Of a DNA stretch of 64,000 nucleotides, positions 52,305 to 64,000 are shown one piece after another. Position 1 is the stretch's first letter. Every line of letters begins with the position of its first letter. Both the position numbers and the translations under genes were made by a program. The notes under the pieces are model-generated. The model ran no database searches, was not told the DNA's origin, and was given only the letters and a program-made list of their open reading frames with translations. The stretch is from Holophagales bacterium (lineage in GTDB: Bacteria; Acidobacteriota; Thermoanaerobaculia; UBA5066), in NCBI GenBank assembly GCA_016719485.1, contig JADJZB010000031.1, forward strand, positions 62,001 to 126,000, in the 5' to 3' direction.

Positions 52305-54614
52305 TCAGCGCTTCGGTTCCGGGAAGCTCATCCGGCGCACGATCGCCTCGATGCGCGGGTTGCCCGCGAGCCGGGGGTTGATCCGGGACGCAATCGACGC
52401 GTAGGCCATGTTCGGCGTCCGGTCCTCCCAGGCCTTCTCGTAGCAGCGCAGCGCCTCGTCTATTTCGCCGAGGCTGGCGTGGATGTCGGCGTAGGTCGAC
52501 GGGTCCACGTATCGTTCCTTCGAGAGGGCGTGGAGCTCGTCGAGCTTCTGCCGGGCCCGCGTGGCCTCGCCGCAGATCGCGTAGGTCGCGCCCAGCCAGG
52601 CGCGGGAGAGCGGTGCGCCGCCGTCCGCGATCCTCCTCTCGGCGACCTCGGCCTGGGCCATCGCTTCGGGGCACTTCCGCTGCATCGCGAGGGTGCGGCC
52701 CAGCTTGACGTAGCCCCACGTCCAGTTGGGGTCGATGTCGATCGCACGCCGGAAGGTCGCGGCCGCCTGCTCCAGCTCGCCCCGCACCATGTAGTTGATC
52801 GCGATGTCGTGGACCGGGCCGACGGAGAGGGGGTCGAGCCGGGCCGCTTCCTGGCTGTGCGCGAGCCCCTCGTCGAGGCGCCCCAGGGCGGTCAGGAACC
52901 ACCCGTACTCCTCCTGGCCGACCCGGCTCCCCGGGTTCAGCTCGATCGCCCGCCGGAACTCCGCCTCCGCACCCGCCCAGTCCCATTCGAAATAGAACCG
53001 AACGAGGCCGAGCGCGGCGTGAACCTCGGGGAGATCGGGGTCGAGCTCGAGCGCGCGTTCCACGGCCGCGCGGGCCTTCTGCAGCGGCTCCTCCCGCCCG
53101 CTCCCGCGGAGGAACGCCTGGCGGGTGTGGGCCTCCGCGAGCCCGGCGTGGGCGAGGGCGTACTCCGGCGCCTTCGCCACCGCCTGCTGGAAGAGGTCGA
53201 TGCTCTTGTCCATCTCCTGCTGGTTGCCGACGAGGAAGCTCCGGGCCCTGAGGTACAGGCGATAGGCCTCGGGGTCGTCGGTCTCCGCGCGGGCGAGCCT
53301 CTCCGCCTCTTCCCCGCTCAGCTGGCGACGCAGCGTCCGCGCGATCGTGGTCGCGATTTCGCCCTCGACCTCGAGGACGTCGTCCGCGCTCCGCGCGTAC
53401 TTCTCGCCCCACAGCTGCGTTTCGTCGCGGACGCGTACGAGCTCCGCGGTGATGGCGAGGCTGGCGCCCCGCTGCGCGAGGCTGCCGAGGAGGAGGGCGT
53501 CGACTCCGAGCTTTGCGCCGATCTCCGCCGGACTCAGCTTCTGTCCCTTGAAGGCGAAGGCGGACCGCCTCGAGATGACCCGCAGCCCCGGAAGGCTCGA
53601 GAGCTTGTTGATCAGGTTCTCGGAGATCCCGTCGCTCAGGTAGTCGTTCGCGGGGTCGCCGGTCGCGTTCTCGAAGGGGAGAACGGCCACCGACCCGATC
53701 GAAGCGCCCTGGCGGGCCTTCCCGTACAGGGCACCCGCCACGACGGCGACGGCCGCGACGAGGACGGCCGCCCCGACCAGGAGAAGGCGTCTGCCCTTCT
53801 GTTGCACCGGAGCCGTCCGCACCCCCGCTCCCGACGCCCTGTCCCGCTGCAGGTTGCGCAGGTCGACGAGGAGGTCGCGGGCGGTGGCGTAACGGCTGTC
53901 GCGCTCCTTCTCGAGGCACTTCCGGACGATGCGCTCGAGCTCGGCAGGCACGTCGCTGCGCGACCTCGAGAGGGGCTCAGGAGAGGCGTGGCAGATCTGG
54001 TCGATCGTCTGCGTCGCCGTGTCCCCGACGAAAGGGAGGCGGCCGACGGCCAGCTCGTAGAGGACGACGCCGAGGCTGAAGAGGTCGGTCCGGTGGTCCA
54101 CCTCCTTGCCGAGCGCCTGCTCCGGGCTCATGTAGGGAACCGTACCGACCACGAGTCCGGCCTGGGTGCGCGCCTCGGTCTCTACCCGGCTGTCGAGTGC
54201 GGCCGCGCTCTCCAGGGTCTTGCGCGCGAGGCCACCCCGGGGGCCTCCTCCAGCGCCGAGGCCATCTTGCCCGAGGTCGACGATCCGATCCACGTCGAGC
54301 GGACCTCGCGAGAGGAGCTCCCTCAGGTTCTGGCCCTCGACGTACTCCATGGCGATGAAGTGCGTCCCCTCGTCGACGCCGACGTCGTAGACGTGCGCGA
54401 TGTGCGGGTGGTTGAGGGCCGACGCGGCACGGGCCTCGCGCTCGAACCGCTGGCGGTAGACCTCGTCAACGGCCAGCTCCGCGGGGAGCACCTTGACCGC
54501 GATGGTCCGGTCCAGCCGCGCGTCCCGCGCCCGGTAGACCTCCCCCATCCCTCCGGCCCCGATGGGGCCGAGGATCTCGTACGGGCCGAGTCGCCGGCCG
54601 GCGGCCAGCTTCAT
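52305..54614 (-). CDS. Ser/Thr kinase-like protein with TolB-N and TPR domains, catalytic loop missing
   Basis: The 769-residue protein begins with a Hanks-type N-lobe (GAGGMGEV at 20-26, Lys41) and resumes at GTVPYMSPEQALGK (157-170), but the HRD and DFG segments that belong between about residues 115 and 128 are absent; only VDLG and GLARKTLESAA remain on either side. A membrane helix follows near residue 290, then a TolB-N/adenylate-cyclase-like domain (SVAVLPFENATGDPANDYLSDGI) and eight or more TPR units. As read it cannot be an active kinase; it may be a pseudokinase scaffold or an assembly artefact. It is divergent from the kinase array. Confidence 0.8.
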   Translation of the reverse strand: MKLAAGRRLGPYEILGPIGAGGMGEVYRARDARLDRTIAVKVLPAELAVDEVYRQRFEREARAASALNHPHIAHVYDVGVDEGTHFIAMEYVEGQNLRELLSRGPLDVDRIVDLGQDGLGAGGGPRGGLARKTLESAAALDSRVETEARTQAGLVVGTVPYMSPEQALGKEVDHRTDLFSLGVVLYELAVGRLPFVGDTATQTIDQICHASPEPLSRSRSDVPAELERIVRKCLEKERDSRYATARDLLVDLRNLQRDRASGAGVRTAPVQQKGRRLLLVGAAVLVAAVAVVAGALYGKARQGASIGSVAVLPFENATGDPANDYLSDGISENLINKLSSLPGLRVISRRSAFAFKGQKLSPAEIGAKLGVDALLLGSLAQRGASLAITAELVRVRDETQLWGEKYARSADDVLEVEGEIATTIARTLRRQLSGEEAERLARAETDDPEAYRLYLRARSFLVGNQQEMDKSIDLFQQAVAKAPEYALAHAGLAEAHTRQAFLRGSGREEPLQKARAAVERALELDPDLPEVHAALGLVRFYFEWDWAGAEAEFRRAIELNPGSRVGQEEYGWFLTALGRLDEGLAHSQEAARLDPLSVGPVHDIAINYMVRGELEQAAATFRRAIDIDPNWTWGYVKLGRTLAMQRKCPEAMAQAEVAERRIADGGAPLSRAWLGATYAICGEATRARQKLDELHALSKERYVDPSTYADIHASLGEIDEALRCYEKAWEDRTPNMAYASIASRINPRLAGNPRIEAIVRRMSFPEPKR

Positions 54615-54707
54615 GGGAGCCTCCTCGCGCGCACCAAACGGGTGGGATGGTACCCTGATAGATGTGAAAGTTTGCCCAGCCGCTGCGCCGGGCGTCCTCC
54701 CCCCCCC

Positions 54708-54713
54708 TATAAT
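54708..54713 (+). promoter_or_regulatory. TATAAT -10 box upstream of the kinase array
   Basis: A perfect TATAAT after a run of C residues in the 257-base divergent region, 158 bases before the first kinase ATG. The -35 region is not recognisable. It would give a leader of about 150 bases. Confidence 0.4.
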
Positions 54714-54871
54714 TCAGGCGCGCCAGGAATTGTGCCGATGCACCTCAACACCGGGCCAGGATCTGGCCCCACCGCTCATCGTCTACCGCTTTTCGCGGAT
54801 GAGACAACCTCTCGGCTGGCGGCGAGCCGGTTGGATGTGCGCCGAAGGCAAGCCCCCTGCCGGTGCGCACG

Positions 54872-60200
<5,329 letters not shown>

Positions 60201-60204
<4 letters not shown>

Positions 60205-62921
60205 CGCTCGCTCCCGGTTCCCGACTCGGCGCGTACGAGATCACCGGCCCCCTCGGCGAGGGGGGCATGGGAGTCGTCTACCGGGCGACGGACTCGAAGC
60301 TGAAGCGCGAGGTCGCCATCAAGGTCCTGCCCCATGCGTTCGCCGCCGACGCCGAGCGCCTCGCGCGCTTCGAGCGCGAGGCGCAGCTCCTCGCCCAGCT
60401 CCAGCACCCGAGCATCGCGTCGATCTACGGTCTCGAGGAGTCGAACGGCGTCCGCGCCCTCGTGATGGAGCTCGTGGAAGGCGAAGACCTTGCCGAGCGG
60501 CTGAAGCGCGGGCCGCTCCCCCTCGACGAGGGCCTCGCCGTCGCCCGGCAGATCGCCGAGGCGCTGGAGGCCGCACACGAAAAGGGGATCGTCCACCGCG
60601 ACCTCAAGCCCGCGAACGTGAAGCTCACGCCCGATTGCAAGGTCAAGGTCCTCGACTTCGGCCTTGCCAAGGCGCTCGACCCGGCCCCGGCCTCCGGAAG
60701 TCCCCGGCAGTCGCCGACGCTCATGAACTCCCCCACGCTGACCGCGGCCGGGACCGCGCTGGGCGTCATTCTCGGCACGGCCGCTTACATGGCCCCCGAG
60801 CAGGCAAAGGGACAGGCCGTGGACCGCCGCGCCGACATCTGGGCCTTCGGCGTCGTCCTCTGGGAGTGCCTCTCCGGAAAGGCCCTCTTCGCGGCCGACT
60901 CCGTCGCCGAGACCATCGGAAACGTCATGACGCGCGAGCCGGACGCCGCACTCCTTCCGCGCGAGACTCCCGCCGCGGTGCGAGAGCTCCTCGGCCGCTG
61001 CCTCGTGCGCGACCCGCGCCACCGCCTTCAGGCGATCGGCGACGCGCGCATCGCGCTCGAGGAGCTCGCAGCCGGACCGAGACGCGAGGCCGTCGCCGGT
61101 CCGGCCGCGCCTCGCGGCGCGGTCTACGCGAGATACGCGCTCGGGGCCGCGATCGGCGCGTCGCTCGCGATCGGAGCGTTCGCCCTGGCCGGCCGGTTCC
61201 GAGCCGAGAGCCACGCCCCGGGTGCCGGGGCCGGCCGGGAGTCCCGCCGAACCGAGATCGTCGGCCTCTCCGTCGTCGACTTCTCGAGCGTCGCCATCTC
61301 CCCCGACGGTTCCGAGGTCGTCGGCTACGACGTCACGCCGTCCCAGTCCCGCCTGCTCCGGCGCTCGCTCGACAGCTTCGACATTCGGCCGATTCCGGGA
61401 ACCGAGTCCGGCTACAACCCGTTCTTCTCGCCCGACGGTCAGTCGATCGGCTTCTTTGGCGACCAGAATCTCTGCGTCGTCCGCCTCGACGGTTCGGCCC
61501 GCCGGTCCCTTGCCGAGGCCGGGGGGTTCGCCGCCGGCAGCTGGGGACGCGACGGGTCGATCGTCTTCTCGAGCCAGCCGCCGGCCGGCGGAGCGGCCGC
61601 CGGCCTCTGGCGGGTTCCCAGCGCGGGAGGCGAGCCCGTCCGCTTGACCACCGTCGACGCGGCGCAGGGGGAACGCCAGCACGTCTACCCGCAGGTCCTT
61701 CCGGACGGGAGGAACGTCCTCTACAGCATCGTCGGCGAGGTCCAGAGCTCCGTCGCTCTCGTGCCGCTCGCGGGCGGCGCGTCGCGCCCCCTCCTCTCCA
61801 GCGCGACCCGCGCCCGCTACGTCCCCTCGGGACACCTCGTCTACTGGGACGAGTCGCGGGGCCGCCTGAGCGCGGTCCCCTTCGACCTCGATCGTCTCGC
61901 CGCCTCCGGGCGTCCTGCCGAACTGGGACTCGACCTCGCCACCACCGGGGACGCCATCGTGTCGTACGACGTCTCCGAAGAGGGCACCCTCGTCTATTCG
62001 CGCACCGGCCAGTTCGGGGACGACTTCACGGTCGAGCGGACGGATCGCAACGGGAGGGGGACGCCGCTGCTCGCGGAACGGGCCTCCTGGGCCCAGCCAC
62101 GGGTCTCCCCGGACGGAAAGACCCTGCTCATCAGGCGCTCGGCGCAACCCGACTGCACCCTGTGGCGTCTCGACCTCGAGCGCGGGTCCCTCTCCCGGCT
62201 CGGTGTCGAGGGAGATGCCCACAACCCGCTCTGGATGCCTGACGGGGAGCGGATCCTCGTCAGCCTGACGGCCGCCATGGGCGTGGGAAGCCGGCAGGTC
62301 GTCGAGATGCGCGTGGACGGCGCCGGCTCGCCGACCCCTCTGCAGAAGACCGGCTTCGCGGCGAACGCCGAAGCCGTTTCGCCCGACGGGCGCTTCGTCG
62401 CCCTGACCCGCGACGGCCGGCGCGAGCGCAACGACATCTTCGTTCACGACCGCCAGAGCGGCGAGACGAAGCCCTTCCTCGACACCGGGTTCGACGAAGA
62501 CCATCCGGCCATCTCGCCGGACGGGACGCTCATCGCCTACGCGGCCAACGACTCCGGACGCCGGGAGGTCTACGTCCGTCCTTTCGGCGCGCCGGGGGCG
62601 AAGTACGCGGTCTCCAACAGCGGCGGGACCGGCCCGGTCTGGTCACGCGACGGGCGCGAGCTGTTCTACGCCGAGGGGAGCAAGCTGATGAGCGTCGCCG
62701 TGGAACGTTCGCCCCGCTTCGCCGCGAGCGTTCCACGGCTGCTGTTCGAGAACGCCGACTTCGTCTGGGAGCGGGTGCGCAACTACGACGTCCTGTCCGA
62801 CGGCAGCGGCTTCGTCTTCGTGCGCCGCGGCCAGGCGACACCCTCGACCCGTTCGCTGCGCGTCGTCTCCAACTGGTTCACCGAGCTCGAGCGGCTCGCG
62901 CCGAAAGGAGCCCGGCCGTGA
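60201..62921 (+). CDS. Membrane Ser/Thr protein kinase with PD40 propeller (array member 3)
   Basis: This 906-residue member starts ATGA on the stop codon of the one before. Its kinase domain is the most diverged of the array: GEGGMGVVYRAT, VHRDLKPANVKLTPDCK, AYMAPEQAKGQAVDRRADIWAFGVVLWECLSGKALF. A membrane helix lies near residues 310-330 and the propeller shows VAISPDGSEVVGYD, PFFSPDGQSIGFFGD and AISPDGTLIAYAANDS. Its N-lobe type is shared with member 4. Confidence 0.92.
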
Positions 62922-64000
62922 CGCTCGGCCTCGGTTCCCGCCTCGGCCCTTACGAGATCACCGCCCCCCTCGGCGAGGGCGGCATGGGGGTCGTCTACCG
63001 GGCGACCGACTCGAAGCTGAAGCGCGAGGTCGCGATCAAGGTCCTCCCCGAGGCGTTCGCCGCCGACGCCGAGCGCCTCGCCCGCTTCGAGCGCGAGGCG
63101 CAGCTCCTCGCCCAGCTCCAGCACCCCAACATCGCCTCGATCTACGGCCTCGAGGAGTCGAACGGCGTCCGCGCCCTCGTCATGGAGCTCGTCGAGGGCG
63201 AAGACCTCGCCGAGCGGCTGAAGCGCGGGCCGCTCCCCCTCGACGAGGCCCTGTCCGTCGCCCGGCAGATCGCCGAGGCCCTCGAGGCCGCGCACGAGAG
63301 GGGAATCGTTCACCGCGACCTCAAGCCCGCCAACGTCAAGGTCACGCCGGACGGCAAGGTCAAGGTCCTCGACTTCGGCCTCGCAAAGGCGATGGATCCG
63401 CCGCCGGGGTCCGCCTCCGCGGCCGACCTCGCCCGGTCGCCCACGCTCATGAACTCGCCGACGATGACTGCAGTGCGCGGCACGCAGGTCGGCGTCATCC
63501 TCGGCACCGCGGCCTACATGTCGCCCGAGCAGGCACGAGGCGGTGCGGTCGACAAGCGCGCCGACATCTGGGCCCTCGGCGTCGTCCTTCACGAGATGCT
63601 CACGGGCCGGTCGCTCTTCGCGGCCGACACGGTCAGCGACACGCTGGCCGGAGTCCTCAAGAACGAGATCGACTTTGCGGCCCTCCCCGCCGGCATCCCC
63701 GCCGCGCTCCGCCATCTCCTCCGCCGCTGCCTCGAGCGCAGCCTGAGAAACCGCCTGCACGATGTGGCCGACGCGAGGATCGTCCTCGACGACCTCCTGG
63801 CGGGCCGGGTGGAACCTGGAGAGGAGCCGGCCGGGAAGGCAGACGCGGCCGCCCAGCGAAGCAGGAGCTGGCCGTCCCCGTGGGCGGTGCTCGGCGCGGG
63901 CTTCGTTCTCGGCGTTCTCGGGGCCACGCTCCTCGGGCATACCGTTTTCGCGCCAGCACCGGTCGAACCGCCGACGCTGGTCTCCCTCACCTACAGCGGA
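62918..64000 (+). CDS. Ser/Thr protein kinase (array member 4), 3' part cut by window edge
   Basis: The first 361 residues are visible, starting with GTGA on the stop of member 3 behind an AAAGGAG site. The kinase domain is complete (HRD near 132-134, DFG near 152-154) and a membrane helix follows near residues 325-345. Up to the catalytic loop it matches member 3 (GEDLAERLKRGPLPLDE, VHRDLKPANVKVTPDGK); after DFG it matches members 1 and 2 (MSPEQARGGAVDKRADIW, GRSLFAADTVSDTLAGVLK). This is a mosaic. The propeller would follow beyond the window. Confidence 0.9.
   Translation, partial: MTLGLGSRLGPYEITAPLGEGGMGVVYRATDSKLKREVAIKVLPEAFAADAERLARFEREAQLLAQLQHPNIASIYGLEESNGVRALVMELVEGEDLAERLKRGPLPLDEALSVARQIAEALEAAHERGIVHRDLKPANVKVTPDGKVKVLDFGLAKAMDPPPGSASAADLARSPTLMNSPTMTAVRGTQVGVILGTAAYMSPEQARGGAVDKRADIWALGVVLHEMLTGRSLFAADTVSDTLAGVLKNEIDFAALPAGIPAALRHLLRRCLERSLRNRLHDVADARIVLDDLLAGRVEPGEEPAGKADAAAQRSRSWPSPWAVLGAGFVLGVLGATLLGHTVFAPAPVEPPTLVSLTYSG

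Noticed and set aside
54708..54713. A full -35/-10 promoter for the kinase array
   Set aside because: TATAAT is perfect, but no TTGACA-like hexamer lies 15-19 bases upstream, so only the -10 box is annotated.

Overview
This is a GC-rich (roughly 70%), densely coded bacterial chromosome segment. Several traits point to Acidobacteriota, perhaps a Thermoanaerobaculia-like lineage: an array of Ser/Thr kinases that open with PYEIxxxLGEGGMGxVxRA and carry C-terminal TolB/PD40 propellers, a kinase-TPR protein, paired DUF3857 transglutaminase proteins, and many exported proteins of unknown role. This placement is inference from gene content. No rRNA, tRNA, CRISPR array, integrase or intact insertion sequence was seen. 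The longest stretch without a gene is 54615-54871 (257 bases).

Layout. 1-6444: a UbiB-like kinase gene cut by the window edge; a 2-oxoacid dehydrogenase operon (E1alpha, E1beta, E2; no E3); a methyltransferase; lipB, whose product can lipoylate the E2. 6487-8919: hypC-hypD-hypE for the NiFe(CN)2CO centre of hydrogenase, with no hydrogenase genes here. 8936-12715: a winged-helix regulator, two exported proteins with a pair of GGGGTCAGGTCTTGATTTTC repeats, a TlpA-type thioredoxin and a response regulator. 12937-16231: a tandem tyrosine phenol-lyase-like gene with a divergent Lrp regulator. 16253-21692: LURP-one protein, two small Cys-rich exported proteins, a ferritin-like protein, DUF134, a phospholipase-D lipoprotein and a lipase-like hydrolase. 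21743-27270: two DUF3857 proteins and a serine beta-lactamase-like hydrolase.

27284-32409 is the most interesting metabolic unit: an APC permease, an MttB-family methyltransferase, a MetH-type activation protein, a corrinoid protein and a homocysteine methyltransferase, all on the minus strand. Together they look like a split cobalamin methionine synthase in which an MttB-like protein replaces the folate domain. A CRP-like palindrome lies upstream. 32554-35972: two PKD-domain exported proteins. 36056-38269: a cysteine desulfurase-SelD fusion. 38424-41166: an oligopeptide-binding lipoprotein and an esterase. 41168-45582: a MoaD-like carrier divergent from an operon of tungsten/molybdenum aldehyde oxidoreductase, SCP2 protein, Fe-alcohol dehydrogenase and a small protein. 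45575-48333: two B12-binding radical SAM proteins. 48418-52218: an FAD amine oxidase, gamma-glutamyltransferase and an exported protein. 52305-64000: a kinase-TPR gene that has lost its catalytic loop, divergent from four head-to-tail kinase-propeller genes joined by start/stop overlaps; the last runs off the window.

Three genes (tyrosine phenol-lyase, aldehyde oxidoreductase, second radical SAM) are each broken by a single-base frame change at a short G or C run. They are annotated as one gene each. Base-level assembly error is the simplest explanation and should be excluded before any biology is built on these breaks. Many operon-first genes have a TAnnnT-like hexamer only 6-26 bases before the start codon, which suggests short or absent leaders.
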